64,000 nucleotides of DNA from Triplophysa rosa (GCF_024868665.1 NC_079892.1:2830857-2894856); one strand, 5' to 3'; counted from the first letter of the stretch, positions 37,761 to 51,545 are shown. Notes: generated from the sequence alone by a model not told the origin. Made by a program: numbers and translations.

Positions 37761-38667
37761 AGTTTCATTAATTCTACTGGAAAAGGTCCAAAAACACTTT
37801 TTGCACTGTTTTATTGTAAAATACTGATACTTTAGAATGGCAAAGGAAAAACTTCATTTGTATTAACTGACTTTAACAAAGACCAACAAATGCTATAAAA
37901 AATATTGTTTGTTGATAGTTCATGCATTAACTAATATTAGAAAAAGGACTGTTATTGTAGTTTCACCGATGTTTCATATACTGTATGAGCTCAGTTTCTT
38001 CGTGACTGTCGCCCAGAGGAGTTTGTAAGGGGCCGTGTCTAATTTTACGACACACTGCTGCAGGGATTCGTTTGTCACGGCTCGTCTCTTCCTTTAAACG
38101 AGTGTGTTGACTTTTAGTGGAAGTGTTTGTGTTAAATTAAACCGCCAGCCTCAAATGCCATTGTTTCACAGCAGATTTTCAAAAAGTCCTTAATGGAATC
38201 AGCGTGGTTAATCTGCATGCTGTGATTGGTTATTTCGAGCTGGTGATGAATGTTATGGTTTGTTATTGAAAGTGTTTGCTAATTTCATCTCATTCACAGA
38301 TTGATTGTGTTGCTCTTAAAAGAAAATTAAGACGAAGAATTTAAGGCAGTGGATGAATTCCAGACACATTTGTTATTTCTGTCTGTGAATGTTCAGAATC
38401 ATGGTCTCTGCTTTCTTTCTGCGTGTATGCCGTTGTTTAGAGGAGGAGGGTGGATCTATAAAAATCGGGTTGTAAAACAAGGTGTTGTTGGATGTTATTC
38501 TTAAAACGCTATACAGCTGCTTGTGTCGTTGTTGCGGTCAGATAAATTGTACTTTGGCTGTAGACTCATATAAGTTTCTGTTTTTGATTTCAGTCATTTG
38601 AAGTGGAGTGTGATTCCCTATCAGTTTATATTTTATGTGGAGAATTTGTATTATGGGTCCGATGAAC

Positions 38668-38822
38668 TTAAAGGGTCAATATGACATTCATGTCATTCAA
38701 AATCTCTATGACTTTATTTCTTTTGTGGAACACACAAAGAAGATATTTTGAGAAATTTCTCCATGGTTTTGTGTCCATAGAATGGAAGTCAATGGAGGCC
38801 AGTGTTGTTTGGTGTTCTTAAA
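38668..38822. mobile_element. Angel-like MITE, left half only
   Basis: AAAGGGTCAATATGACATTC to GGCCAGTGTTGTTTGGTG. The right half is missing; the next repeat starts at once, so the break is probably the insertion or deletion point. Confidence 0.6.
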
Positions 38823-39400
38823 AACTGTCGTGAATTAGCAATGAGGAAGAACCCAATTGCAGGCAGCGAGGGATGCAGGGGTTAACAAAATACTTTATTT
38901 ACACAATAAACACAAAACAAAAACCCACGAGGGGGTGTAAACAAGACAAGATAAATAATATGGGTAAACAGGGACGAAAACTAACTAAACACTAAACTAG
39001 AAACATACACTTGACATAGACTAAACTTAACACTTACTGTGACAGGGGAAAACGGCAACAAGAGGTACAGGCAATACAGAGAACATTAGAACACTGAATG
39101 CTTACATATAGAACGCAATCCACGAGCAACAAGACAATGAAACATGAGGACTATTTAAAGGGAAGACAAACGAGGGATAATCAACGAGGGGCAGGTGTGG
39201 AACATAAGACACGGCAGGGAGGCAATACATGAAACGAGAGGGGCGGGGCCAATGACAAGACACGAGAAAGCACATGAGATGTAAAAAACGTATCAACTCA
39301 TGGCTTTCTCACATACAACAAGGGATCCTGCCGTGATTCTGCTACAAGATCAAGAAAGACATGACACGATGGGGCAGAATCATGACAAAAAACATTTTCT
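38823..39400. repeat. Cyprinid dispersed element, A-rich with GAGGGGCAGGTGTGG
   Basis: Runs such as CAAAATACTTTATTTACACA, GAAAACTAACTAAACACTAA, GAGGGGCAGGTGTGGAACAT, GGGGCGGGGCCAATGACAAG and GGATCCTGCCGTGATTCTGC are typical of a high-copy cyprinid retroelement-type repeat. It has no open frame of significance. Confidence 0.55.
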
Positions 39401-42400
39401 TTTGGGGTCTGGAGAAGAAACGATAAAAGAACGGAATGGCTTATGAAAAGTGGGCATTCGTTGTGAAGCAGACAGCTGAGATGTAAAAAAACAAAACAAA
39501 TGATTTAGGATCAGAACACAACACCGAAACACTTTCAACAATTACCTAAGAGTCATATTCGCTCTAACCCAGAAATAATTGTAAAATCTTGAAAGAACAT
39601 TCTCTTGAATCGTTAATAAAGAATAAACTACAGAGAGTAATTATATGCTTATTTTAGCAGCCTTTGTCTCAGTGGCAGAGTTGAAATGTTAACGTCAAGT
39701 ATTAGACTGCGGTTCTGAACGAGTCGGCTGTCTTTATGAGAATGTTGGTGCCGCAAGGCTCGCAGCACAAGTCAAGAACATCATGTAATATTTTTAACAT
39801 TTTAATTTGATGTTGAGTGTCAGAATGTGACACATTTCTCTTGTTCTACAGAAGTCCTAGCTAGCTTTCTGTTCCTCTTGTGTTGGTTGTGATTTTCAAC
39901 CAGGCTTTTATATTTGATGCACTACCGTGAATGTTTATCACTGACGTTCTGTAGAAGTACAAGTTCATTTGTAAATATATTTTGACGTCTATAGTACTAT
40001 TTTGGTGGAAGCTAAGCTTAACATAGTAAAACAATCCTCTGGCACTTTGGTATAAACGGTGTTTAGTGTTTTTAGTGAACAAATGAGCAGCCCCCCACTT
40101 CCATTTTTCTCTTTTCCGGTTCTAAAATCAGTTGGTTCCGCCCCCTTCCTCCAGTATTCCAGCTGCTTTGTGCTGTTTGATCATAATTTCATGTGATTCA
40201 GCACCGCTTCTAAATATATAATTACTATGCTGAGACATTTTTGAAGCGCTTTTTGTTGATTGACTTTAATGTAACGCGCACGAACGGTGTTTCTGCTTTC
40301 TTATGCTGTTGACTAATATCACGCTGTACAAAACTCCAGAATAAACCTGCAGAAGTCAGCGAGACACCCTCCTACTGGTGCAAGACTCATGCCTATTCTT
40401 TATTGGTAATATGTAAAGAGCTGACATCCCATGATGTGGATAATCACAGCTTCTCAAGTTGGTGTCACAGGCCGGTTTTGTAGACGTGCCCTCGGTTTGT
40501 CAGCAGCACCCGTTCTGAGGCTCCAATTAGCATCCGGGGTCTGAATTATCATAAATTGTCTCTTTTAGTATACAGTCCATGGGAATGGTGCTGGTTTTCT
40601 CATTTTCAAGCACAGACGGAAGCAAAAGCTAATTATGGGTACTTGTAAAAACGGGAAGATTATTTCCAAAAAAATTGAAGATAGAGAGTACCGCATGAAA
40701 TGATATTTCTTTAACTGTATACCAGTTTACTGATGTGCATGACCAAACAGTTTCTCAACAGATTTTCTGTTTTTCTGTACCGTAACTGTACATAATATAC
40801 AGTATATATAATATTATATAGACCAATTCGGAAAACGTATGCAGTGCTTGATGATCCAACGGTGGTCCAGAAGAGCTTACTGTTTCAGTTTTTTAACACT
40901 ACATAAAACGTTTGAAAAACATACAACCAACATTTATACCCAAATCAAAATGTTAAACAAATATCTTTGCATTTAAATTATATATGTAAGATATGAAAAT
41001 GAAAAATAAAAAATAAAAGAAACCAGAAGTGCTTCTGGACTAGTATAGTAATGTATACATATATCTCAATAAACAGTATGTAATCATTCTCTCTCTCTCG
41101 CTCTGTATTATATTACATATCTTTTATATGTGAAGTCATGGCACCTTTGTGTTTGAATCTGGCCTCCCCTCTTGTCAATTAATGCATTATGACAATTCTT
41201 AAGAAAGGTTATTAGACACTTTACATCACTTATAAAAATATTTTTATTTGGTCATGCATCATCAGGAAATTAAAATGCAAAACTTGGTTCAACATTACGA
41301 TTTGAACCACTCGTTATGTTGCAGTTACTGTTAAAGTTGCCGTTTTATTCAATGCAATTCTTCTCACAGTTGGCTCTTGGCACATGCTAATTTTGGACCC
41401 TGGATGTATCATGTAGCTCTATTTTGTAATGACGTTTGTTGGCCCGGAGCCGTCTGTCACTTTCGTGTTATATAAGCCTAAAGGTCGAACGCATCTTCTG
41501 ATTTATTCCTGTGCTTAAATTAGTCTGGCGGTGTGAAATCCAGTCTCAGATGTGTTTCAGAGCGTAATTCTGTGACATTGCATTGTTCTCTGTCTTTATG
41601 AGCGGTGTCAGGCAGGACCTGCTCATTATTGAACTTATCAAAGCAACATTACAGTGGTCCGTCTGCTTATCGGGTCTTTCTGTAGGATCAGGTTTCATTT
41701 CCAGCCGGCACAGGTCGGTCGGACGATCGATTGTATTCTGATTAATGAGCCGTCTGGCTGATCGGATTATTTAAATATTTATGACGTTCATTCAATGTAG
41801 ACTGAAAGAACCGTGTAGTTCTTTCAATAGCATAAGTTAAGCATTAGGCCTCCATGAATGAGGCCTGTCAGGCTACACAAATATTGTATTAGCAGCACTA
41901 ACAATAAAACGGTACAAAGAACGCCCATGCAACAATTCAACAAGTCTGAAAATGTTTCCTGAGGGCAAACGTACTTTAAACGTTGGACAGAGTTAGATGA
42001 GCACATTAGATGAGACGTTTATTCTATGTCAGACCCACCCTGCTTAGACAAAGCATGTGTTGCGTGATAAAGTGTTATCGTGGAAAATGCAGTATATTGA
42101 CTTTATACTTTCATCTAAAGAGGATAATGTACAGCGAAGATCCCTAAAGTAAGTCTTATTTCAAGGCCATTCATTCCCTTGAACTGTTCTGTGATTCCGT
42201 TTTGGATTCAGGTCAGCTGCTGTTACGGGCTAGTGAAAGTTTAAAGAGAATCAAGCCAGTTAGATGTTTTATTTAAGGTCTTCACTCATGAATAACACAT
42301 GACACGCATGTGAATCACACAGACATTTGACAGATGTGTGTATAAGGTGTTCATGGAGCTGGGTTGTTGTTGGGTCTAAAACCTCAACCTCTGCTTACCA

Positions 42401-43412
42401 AGGGTCAAGAACATGTCCAGGTTATATTTCTCTCCAGAATATATAGAGAAATTACGATATACCATAATGTGTTTGGTGTTATTCTTAATAAATAAATTGA
42501 AATCGAAAAACAATGCAGATAAAAAAAATGACATAAATAAAGCCAAGGCTATTACCTTGATGTAAGTATTTGTTATTCAAATAATGCACACATGCCTGTA
42601 TGTGTGGGTGTCAAAAAAGTCACAATGTTACAAATAATGTAAAATGTCTTTCTTTTGATGTCCTGCTTTTCCTGAATTCCCCATGTGAGAAACTGAGAGT
42701 TTAGCAACAGAAAATGTCAACAGGTTGATTATAAAGTTTGATATTCATCTTCATTAATGCAGCTGCTGGTGTTTCTGGTTTGCTTCAGGATTCAACCTGC
42801 AAGGCTTCAGAACTAAACCCAGAATACTTATTTCATGTCATTATGTGACGTGACAGAAACTGTCGTGGAATGGAGAGGTTTCTGATGAGAGCCATCTGTG
42901 TTTAATAGGTAAAGTTTTTCATATTATTCAGAATACAGAATAATACAGTGGCACAGATTCAGCCGGCCAGAGCTTCTCTGTGGGAGAGTCTGAGAATACA
43001 AACCATTATCTGCTTCTCTAAGAGGATTCAGCGTTCCCCAGCCAGACCCTGAGAATCCATATACACAGTGTATTTCAGATTAAAAAATGCTGATTTGGAA
43101 TCAGAGTCTTTCCTATGCAATTACCACAACCAATTTCAAGTCTGGTTTGGCTTTGGCTTTGTTTGCGATGGCATACAATTGTTTGCGAGTGTTTCTGTAG
43201 TATGTACAGTGTGCTTGTTTTTGTGCATGCATTGGCAAGGCCTTTTGACATAAAATAGAAAAAAGGGAACATTTCCTTATCCCCGATTATTAAATTATCA
43301 CTATTTAGTGAACATGCAATGTGATGAGGTCATGTGACAATGCACATCATTGCGTGTAAAACAAAATGCATTAGGAACATGTCACGCTTATTTGTTGTTG
43401 TTATGCAGTCTC
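39401..43412. other. Gene-poor region, no recognised exon
   Basis: Mostly unique-looking AT-rich sequence. A small ATAT-rich tract lies at 40790-40820 and a (CT)n run at 41089-41102. No coding or RNA gene recognised. Being upstream of shisal1, it could contain that gene's first exon or enhancers, but nothing in the sequence proves it. Confidence 0.35.
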
Positions 43413-43935
43413 AAAGGAATATTCCACCCAAATTAAAAATTCTGTAATAATTTACTCATCAATGCCATCCTAGACTAAAGTCCTTACTTTAGCTTTATTT
43501 AAATGCACAAATGAATAGTTTGGCTCCAAAATGAGATAATTCCGTTTTTAAAATTTCTCAAAAATCATGTTTTTTTTATTGTGCATTCCAAATAACATCA
43601 ATCAAACTGCAGTTGCTTTGTTTTAATTTAAGCCAGAATAACAAAAAAATTACAGCTAACTATAAAACACAATTAAAACATGTTAACATAATAAAAAAAC
43701 ATGATTTTTGAAAAAAAATAAAACGGCGTTTTCTCATTTTGGAACCAAACTCTTCAAATATCTGTCACTTTATGGCCATTCGTAGGTCCCAACGTAGGCA
43801 CATCCATCCATCATTAAAGATCCATCCAGATGACTCATATGGGTTGATAAAAGTCTTCCTTTATGAAGAAAGAAAGTCAAGAGATTGCTCATCTAGAATG
43901 GCACGATGGTGAGAGAATTTTCGTTTGGGGTGAAC
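43413..43935. mobile_element. Angel-like outer element with a nested palindromic MITE
   Basis: Outer ends: AAGGAATATTCCACCCAAAT and TTTCGTTTGGGGTGAACTTA. Nested at about 43512-43755 is a second element with inverted ends GTTTGGCTCCAAAATGAGAT and CTCATTTTGGAACCAAACTC, and inner inverted AAAAATCATGTTTTTTT blocks. Non-coding. Confidence 0.65.
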
Positions 43936-45640
43936 TTACATTTATTTGCTCTGTTGCCCTGATTTTTAACATTATAGTTGAATTATAGTAATGTAGGCCT
44001 ATATTACTCTAGAATATATAAATATTACAATTACTAATATATTTGGTTATAAATTTGGTTCTTCATAATATATTTGGTTCTTTGGAGAGAATCCAATACA
44101 GATCTTTCGAAATAGCTTGTTTTCACCTTTTGTTTTCTAATCTTTTGTTGACCTTCATTGTAAATTTGCTTGCATACTGTTAGAGACTCTCAGCGTGCAT
44201 CTTCCCTCAGAAACTAAAGGCAGTTTAAGGTTAACAGAAGCCGGTGATAGTGGTTCTGCTTTGGCGCCCAGCGGTATATTCAGACTTGTTTGGAGTCTTA
44301 CAGTCATCACGCACAAACAGATCGAGACAGCAGAGGCTCATGGGATCACAGATATGATAGACCCGCTCTTATCTCTGATGTGTTGTTGCGCCTCTGGTTT
44401 TCGTCTGGTTCTGTTTGTTTATTTAATAAATGCATTGACATGCAACAGGGTTGACAATTTAGTTGAATGTTATAAAAGCAAAGCAGTGGTAATAAGTAAA
44501 CAAGCAGCGGTGACTCATAAACAGAGCTGTTTGAAATATTTAAAATTAATTCAGAGAGACGTACAACGGGATGTTCTGTTCTGATTATACGTGATTCACA
44601 GCTATTACAGGCTACGCATTAAAAGCAGATTATTTACCCTGCGTTAACAAGCCATGTGATAGTCTGGATAACCCTCATTACCCCAGACCCCCCCACAGCG
44701 ATGCTCTGTTTAATTCAGTAATGACTTGGGATATTAACCCATCAGAGAGAAAACAAAGCAGGTCTTTGTCGTGAGGGTTCGGAACAGAATGTGAAGTCAA
44801 TTAAGCACGCATACATAATGGACATAGATTAGATTGCATGAACAGCATGTGACTCCGAGTGGTTTTAAATTGAATTTGCATGTGTTTTACTGAAGGTACA
44901 TTAGATTCTCAACAACCACACCACATACGGTGTCTGTGGCTTGTTTGCTTTTAGTGAAGAGTCGCTTTTTCGTTGTTATTTACATAGAATTGGAGGCGCG
45001 TGTCCTCTTGTGGATGTTATTCATTCAGTGAGGGTACAGTCGCACTCTTGTGCTTTGTGAATATTTTAATCACCTCGAAGTATACTCAAAGGACAGTTAA
45101 ACAAACACTCATTTTCTTTAAATACTTACAGCATGTTATTTTAGATTCCGCTTCAGTGGAACACAAAACACTGCAGTTAGTTTTTTGTCTATATATTAAG
45201 TCATACGTTACCGAATACATTTTTTTTTTAAGTTAAACATTTTACAAAGTACTGTAATGTCAAAATTTAAGCAGTTAATGCTGTAAAATGTCAACTCCAT
45301 TGCAGTAACAATGTACTTGTATTTTATTTTAAAGCAGTAATTCATAAAGTTCATAAAGTTATTAAGCAGGTACGTAAAGCACAAGTGTTGTAAATTGTCT
45401 TCTTATCTCTATAAAAAATTCACCTATTTCAAATTAAAAACCTTAGTTCAAAAGCTGATTTAAATTAAGTTAAAATCAAATTGGCTTTACAAGTCACTAA
45501 ATCTATTTGCATTTGGTAAAGTATAACGTAAAAAAAAGTAGTTTAACCCATTTCAATTTCATTTTATAAACCAATACGTTAACTGAGTTTAAGTTAAAGT
45601 GACTCATAAAGCAAGTTTGATTTAACATAAAAAGTGAAAC
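43936..45640. other. Gene-poor region, no recognised exon
   Basis: A 129-codon frame at 44195-44584 resembles no known protein and has no splice or family support. Otherwise AT-rich and featureless. Confidence 0.35.
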
Positions 45641-45644
45641 ATTA

Positions 45645-45910
45645 AGTTGGGGGCGGACTGACCGGTAGGAATTCTGTCAAAGTCCAGAACGGCCATCCCA
45701 CCGACGGCCTATGGCCGGTGACCAGGGGCTGACTGGCGGACTTATTATAAACGCGAATGCACGCAACGCGAAGGCATTAGTGAGTTGGACACGTATGCAT
45801 GTAACGCAATGCACACGTTGCATACAACTACCCATCCCCACCCCCCCCCCCCCCCGTCGACAGAATTGGTGGAGAAATTAGCTTACCAGTCCGCCCCTGG
45901 TTGCCGAATT
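45645..45910. repeat. Element with GGGGCGGACTG ends and a 15-base C tract
   Basis: GTTGGGGGCGGACTGACCGG at one end and ACCAGTCCGCCCCTGG at the other are inverted, as in a common fish DNA element; GACCAGGGGCTGACTGGCGG lies between. Bases 45841-45855 are an uninterrupted run of 15 C following CATCCCCA. Confidence 0.5.
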
Positions 45911-46702
45911 TTGCCAGAACGTCATTTCACTTCAACCAACTTAAAAACCTGCAATAGTATGTTTCGAACAGAGGTGGCGATATAGAGAAGTTTTGTATGT
46001 CACATTCTCCTTTTGTTTTCCAGTATTATAGTTTTGAACAACATGAGGATGAGTAAAATGATCACCAAACTTATCTTTTGGTTACACAATTCATTTATCT
46101 TCTGCCAGTGTCTTGGTTTCTAAACCGTGACAAGACTTGTACAGTGTTTTAGTTGGCAGCTGTGTGTTGTGTGTGTGCATTAACATGACAGAAATAGAGC
46201 ATAAGGCTATAAAAATTACAGTGCTAATGAGTCTAAAACGATGGGCGATGACGCCGTTATAGCCAGTTTAATATACTGATCTTCTTCTGTCTGTTAAAAG
46301 AAATAATCGGTGTTGTTTACAATTAAAGCGCGTAACAGCATCTGTGGCCTGCTGTCAGTAACCACAATAATTACGAAACATCTTTCAGTTACGTAATGAA
46401 CGCTTGTTTACACAGAGATAAAAACTCGCCAAAAACAATAGCTGAAGTGTTGTTTACTAGCGCATTGCTGCTGTATGTGTTTGATAGGGATTTGCTAAGT
46501 GGTTGCTAGGCTCTTTTGGGAGGTTGTTAAGTGGCCCACATCCAAAGAGACCATCCCAAGACATTGTGATATTCTGGTATGGCTTGCATGGCTTCCTCTG
46601 TAGAGAAATGTTAATGTAAAAGGTGAAAAAGTACAGTTGCTATGAATAAAGCACCTTTATATAAACAACATGATGGTAAATTTGGGCAATATTACTGTAA
46701 AG
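45911..46702. other. Gene-poor region, no recognised exon
   Basis: Contains a fragment of an Angel-like end near 46040 (ACATGAGGATGAGTAAAATG) and a GTTGCTAGG-type word cluster near 46490-46530. Nothing coding seen. Confidence 0.35.
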
Positions 46703-47071
46703 TAGTGCTGTCAAATGATTAATCGCGATTAATCGCATCCAGAATAAATGTTTGTGTTTACACAATATACTGTATGTCTGTGTACTGTGCATAATAATTT
46801 TGTATTAATAAACACATACATGTATACATATAAATATTGCATGTATTATTTATATTTACTGATAATGAAAATGATATATATATATATATATACACATGTT
46901 TATTAATTTTTATATTTGATATATTTTTCTTATATATATATCAATGTATGTATGTATGTGTATGTTTTTATTAATACAAAATTAAAATGCACAGTACACA
47001 GACATATATTATGTAAGCACGAACTTGTATTCTGGATGCGATTAATCGCGATTAATCATTTGACAGCCCTA
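46703..47071. mobile_element. hAT-type MITE, second copy
   Basis: Starts TAGTGCTGTCAAATGATTAA and ends CATTTGACAGCCCTA, with GATTAATCGCGATTAATCGC at both ends and ATAT runs inside. Same family and length (369 against 367) as 29366-29732, but no clear 8-bp target duplication remains, so probably older. Confidence 0.85.
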
Positions 47072-47402
47072 AAAGTCACTTTTTAAAAGTTGTTTCTTTA
47101 AGTTGTGTTAAAATTAAATTGAACAAAAGTTGAACGAAAATACTCTGTAAATCACAATAGGCCTGACAGCTTCTTAACTGAACCTCTGATGTCTCCACTG
47201 AGCTCATATCTAGGATAATAACATGTTTCCGATCGTCATTCTGATAAACTGCCCTGAGGTCATTGTGTCCCCATTCATTAGACAGGAAACAGTTAGCCGC
47301 AACATCGCAATTAAGGTTCTTGCAAATGGAAGGACTGGTATTGCTGAAACGTTTCCCATAATGCATCAACAATGCTTTTAGTAGGAAGGGGACAGATAAG
47401 TG

Positions 47403-47680
47403 ATCAGCAGATTCTGTAGCCATCTTTAAAAACCGTCTGAAAACACATCTCTTCCGTCAACACTTGACTGATCAGCTCTGACTTCTATCTCTTTTCTACT
47501 CTCTAAAAAAAACCAAACCTTACACTGTGATGGGCTATGTGAGACCAATTTTCTTTTATTGCACTTATGCTTTTTGTTGTCCTTATGTTGTTCCAATTGC
47601 TTCCATTGTTTCCCTCATCTGTAAGTCGCTTTGGATAAAAGCATCTGCTAAATGACTAAATGTAAATGTAAATGTAAGTG
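47403..47680 (+). mobile_element. 3' end of a non-LTR retrotransposon (LINE)
   Basis: A short frame reading FKNRLKTHLFRQHLTDQL then TGA looks like the C-terminus of a fish LINE ORF2. It is followed by a 3'UTR ending GTCGCTTTGGATAAAAGCAT, then CTGCTAAATGACTAAATGTA and repeated AAATGT, the usual tail. The rest of the element is absent (5' truncation). Confidence 0.7.
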
Positions 47681-49264
47681 GTTGACTAATGCCGGACGTG
47701 GACTGCCGGGACGTTATGTAGACCTTTAATAGATGTCATACACAAACCATTAAAAGTATGGTTCACTGAATTGTGTCTACATTGGCTTCTAATTCTTTTT
47801 CTGTGTTCCAAACAAGAAAGAATTCATGGTTTGACGTAGCCTTTCATTTTAATTTATGAACTATGCCCCTAAAACGAGCCATTTGTGTTTCAAAGTTACG
47901 GGAAGAAATATTCACAAGAGAAAGTTATACAATGTTGATACAAATCAATTTCCCGTCTGCGCTATGCTAGCTGTGATTCTTTTGCAAGGAATAAAGATAA
48001 TGTTACAAACTGCAGGAGCCAAGCTGTCTGATCTAAAAAGCATTTCTGTGTTAGATGTGGGCTGCTGTAATGGATTGTGAAGGCCTGCGTCTCTGATAGG
48101 TGCGATCATGATGATCTAAATGGCTTCTAATGGTTTTGTAATGCATTTTCAGGGTGGCTACTTCTTCAGAACCATTGTAAATCAATAATAATAAATAGAT
48201 AAATAGAATAAATTAGAATAAAGAAAAGTGCTGTAAGTCGGGACCAATGTCAAATTGGTAAGTCATACTCAAAATGTAAAAAATGAAAACTGTTCTGCTC
48301 AGCCCTTTAACCATTGCAGATCATTCTTTCCCAACCAAAGCCACCAAATATTTGACTGATTTTCTGAAGGAACAGAAGCTCTATTTACACAACTGTGGAA
48401 ATCGTTCCGTTGGATTGAATTATGGTAAACGATTGTTTTGATTGTTCGTCTCACGGATGGGTGGCGGGTCATGACAGATTGACTCCTGGCCTTCTGTGAT
48501 TCCCATACATGCTGTGTTTGAGCTTATTTTTATTGTCCATGGCAATAAAATAAAAAGCTGTGGTTTTGAAATGAACCAGAACTTTCAATTAGGTCCTTGA
48601 TTACGCCATTGGTTGGTTGGCAGATTTTGATGTTTATGTTTGGCAGCGATGATGTGTGCGTTTGTGATGTTTGTCTGTTTATACTGGAGCTGAGCTGATG
48701 GTTGACCCTCGAAATGGTTCTTCTGTGCTATAAGGGTTCCTTTATGTGAAGATCAGCTCTACTTTTTTATTCTTCGGAAAGTCATTTGTGTACTGATGCT
48801 AGAGCCCAGACGACTGTTTGTTGCACTCCCAAAGTGCAGACTTCACCCTAAGGCCCCTATAGTCACTATTTTGGGTCATCTAATGTTAGCCTGTCAAAAC
48901 ATGTGCTTCCTAATGTTTTTGTCCATATCACTCTTGTCACTTAAAGTAGGATAAGAGCTGAGCCTGGGGGCCATGGGGGTGTTGTTTACCTCCAAAGTCA
49001 TGTGACTATGGAGTATGGGGCGAGTCACAAGAATCCCCCAGCTCTCTCGCCTCTGAGACCTGCAGAAAGCTCTTAACCCCGGGACATGTCCAAAGGGACT
49101 GCCCAAGCACTTAATGTTCTATCAGTCACTTCAGATGATTAAAACATCTGCTAAATGCAGAGCGCAGAAGACCGCTCTCCTCCTCCCAGGACACACTGGC
49201 ACTTTAAATTGTGAAAGGCAAAAGGCAGGGACATGCATTAGCTTGTGTTATGCTTCAATAATAC
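47681..49264. other. Gene-poor region, no recognised exon
   Basis: No coding or RNA gene recognised, and no clear repeat family except short AT-rich tracts. Confidence 0.35.
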
Positions 49265-49720
49265 ACAGCCGTGGAAAAAATTAAGAGACCATTTCAAAAT
49301 CCGTTTTCTGAACAATTTATGTGTTTAGGTAAAATGATCGTTTTTGTTTTATTCTGTGAACTAACAATATTTCCACCAAATTTCATATAAAAAAAATGGT
49401 TTATATTTGCCGTATATTTGCAGAAAATGAAAACTGGAGAAACAGGTGAAAATAACAGAAAAGATGCTGTGTATTTTTTCAGATCTCAAATACTGCAAAG
49501 AAAACAAGTTTATATTCACTTTTAAACAATGCAACAGTAATATTTTCTACAAAAATAAACTATTTTTATGTGATAACCTGTATTTTTACATGTGTCTTGT
49601 CATGCTTTCATTTTTTTCACATTGCTGTTGGATGACGTTGTCACTCCTGGACTGGTCACAATACATCTAGAAATGCTGATTAAATTAAAATTTTGGTCTC
49701 TTAGTTTTTTCTGCAGCTGC
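49265..49720. mobile_element. Inverted-repeat element (ACAGCCGTGGAAAAAATTAA), copy 1
   Basis: The left end ACAGCCGTGGAAAAAATTAA continues to GAGACCATTT. The right end TTTTGGTCTCTTAGTTTTTT runs to CTGCAGCTGC and is its inverted match. AT-rich interior without a transposase. A shorter relative is at 53386-53700. Confidence 0.65.
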
Positions 49721-50100
49721 ATGAGGGTGATTCAACCAAGACGTTTCATTTTTATTTGGCTGATTCCTTTAATCACTCAATTTCAGGATATTGTTGTCTT
49801 ATATTCCGCTCCAATATTTCATCCATATCCGTATAGTCACGCTTGGAGTTAATACATTACAGCCTGTGTTTACCTCCACCTGTGTATTTATAATGGAAAT
49901 GTGCTCAACAGTCTGTCAGTTTGTGAGTGGGTGTGTGTGTTTAGAGATGCCCACTGTGTTGTTTCGCGATTAATTAAAAGAAAATAAATCCCCGTCCATC
50001 AGCACACGGGCTCATGCTGAGAAGTTGATGAAAACTTCAACACTAATTACATCACAACAATCGTCTTAGAATACGGCACTGATTTCAGATTGACATTTAC

Positions 50101-50437
50101 ACACGCGCACACACGCACGCAGACACACACACATGCACACACACACGCGCACGCACACACGCATGTTGGGTTTCCATGTTTTATGGGGACATTCCATAGA
50201 CGCAATGGTTTTTATACTGTACAAACTGTATATCATATTCCCTAACCCTAACAATGACACACAACTGTCTGCTCTTTTACATTTTCACAAAAGTTCATTC
50301 TGTATGATTTATAAGCTTGCTTCCTCATGGGGACAAAAAAATGTCCCCACAAGGACAAGGATTTTGGATATTGCCATCTTTGTGGGGACATTTTGTCCCC
50401 ATACCGTAGGGTTTACCCTTCCCACACACACGCGCAC

Positions 50438-50474
<37 letters not shown>
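50101..50474. repeat. CA microsatellites flanking a GGGGACA fish repeat
   Basis: Impure (CA)n at about 50101-50160 and 50430-50474 bracket a 280-base repeat. The repeat contains TTTATGGGGACATTCCATAG, CATGGGGACAAAAAAATGTC and CTTTGTGGGGACATTTTGTC, ending with GTAGGGTTTACCC. A short relative is at 20555-20632. Confidence 0.65.
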
Positions 50475-50476
<2 letters not shown>

Positions 50477-50979
50477 GAGAGTGTTTTATTACTCTGCCTT
50501 GGTTAGGGTTGAAATACTGTGTAAGAGTTATTGATTTCCTCCGGTGATGTCACAGCAGACGAAGGTCACCGCACGCACTCAGTTGCACCCACTCGTCACT
50601 TTCTCTCGAGCCACAGTCATGCTGTTTACCTGTGATCACCTGTGACCTCACACCTGATTCACAGCCGTGCTGATATACAGCCGTAACACACACCTGCACG
50701 TGTGTTATTGATTGATTTATATTATTTATTGTACCTTGATTGAGCTGGAAGTGTAATCTCATTTTTTTTGGCCTGTTTTAATTGTAAACACTTTAATGTG
50801 CGATTAATAATTTAAAAAGTTGCTTCTCGCTAAATGAGGCGGTTCAGAAAAACGCAAACCCGAGGCTCTGAGTAATAAACAGGAGTGCTCACGGACTGAT
50901 CGCTCCGTTCTGCTCAGGAACACTAATACACCGTGTTCCTTTTGTTTTTTCATGCTATTTGAACATGCAAGTACACATA

Positions 50980-51032
50980 CGCGCGCACACACACACACGC
51001 ACACACACACGCACACACACACACACACACAG
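50980..51032. repeat. (CA)n microsatellite
   Basis: Near-pure CACACA with a few CG interruptions. Confidence 0.9.
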
Positions 51033-51279
51033 TGTCAACCCTATTATTACAGCTCACACACACTGAACACGCATATATTTTCTTTTCGTTTCCTTGGAAG
51101 ACAACCGACGCGCCCCCATTCCCGCGTCACTGAACGCTCAAACATGCTTGTTTCCAAGTTACCAGCATAGCTCAGTTTCCTGCGTAATTCTACAGCACCC
51201 ATCCTTACGCAAAGTATTGTAATAGTATTAGTGATGATTATACCGCGGTACTTCAATAAATATCAGGTTAATGTGAAAT

Positions 51280-51545
51280 TCCATTGCATTTCATTATACT
51301 GTAAGGTATTTAAAAAACATGGTATTACCATCATAGAAGTGTCTGGAAACATGGTGTTTCTGTGGTTTACTTTATGGTATTTGTAGTATTTAACAAAAAT
51401 CGTGGTCTCATGGTAGTTTCCAAAAAAATCCACAATATGACGTAAATGTAATTGTAAAAAAAGAATTAAAAAATTAGTATTGCCACAGTATTTTTGTAGT
51501 TCAATTTCCAAGAAAACACAATTTTACCATAGTTTCATATACAAA
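51280..51545. repeat. Fish element with ATGGTA/TACCAT words
   Basis: ACATGGTATTACCATCATAG, ACATGGTGTTTCTGTGGTTT, CTCATGGTAGTTTCC and ATTTTACCATAG give partly inverted halves. It resembles a common AT-rich fish MITE. No coding content. Confidence 0.45.

Noticed and set aside
44195..44584. 129-codon plus-strand frame
   Set aside because: No family resemblance and no transcript signals; length within chance for a 64-kb window.
46820..47000. Possible homeodomain site cluster from TAATC repeats
   Set aside because: The words are part of the terminal repeats of a hAT MITE present in other copies; no locus-specific evidence of regulation.
47076..47423. 115-codon minus-strand frame
   Set aside because: It lies antisense between a MITE end and a LINE 3' fragment, with no known protein family.
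50101..51032. CRISPR-like regular repeats
   Set aside because: They are CA dinucleotide tracts and one fish repeat, with no unique spacers of constant length.
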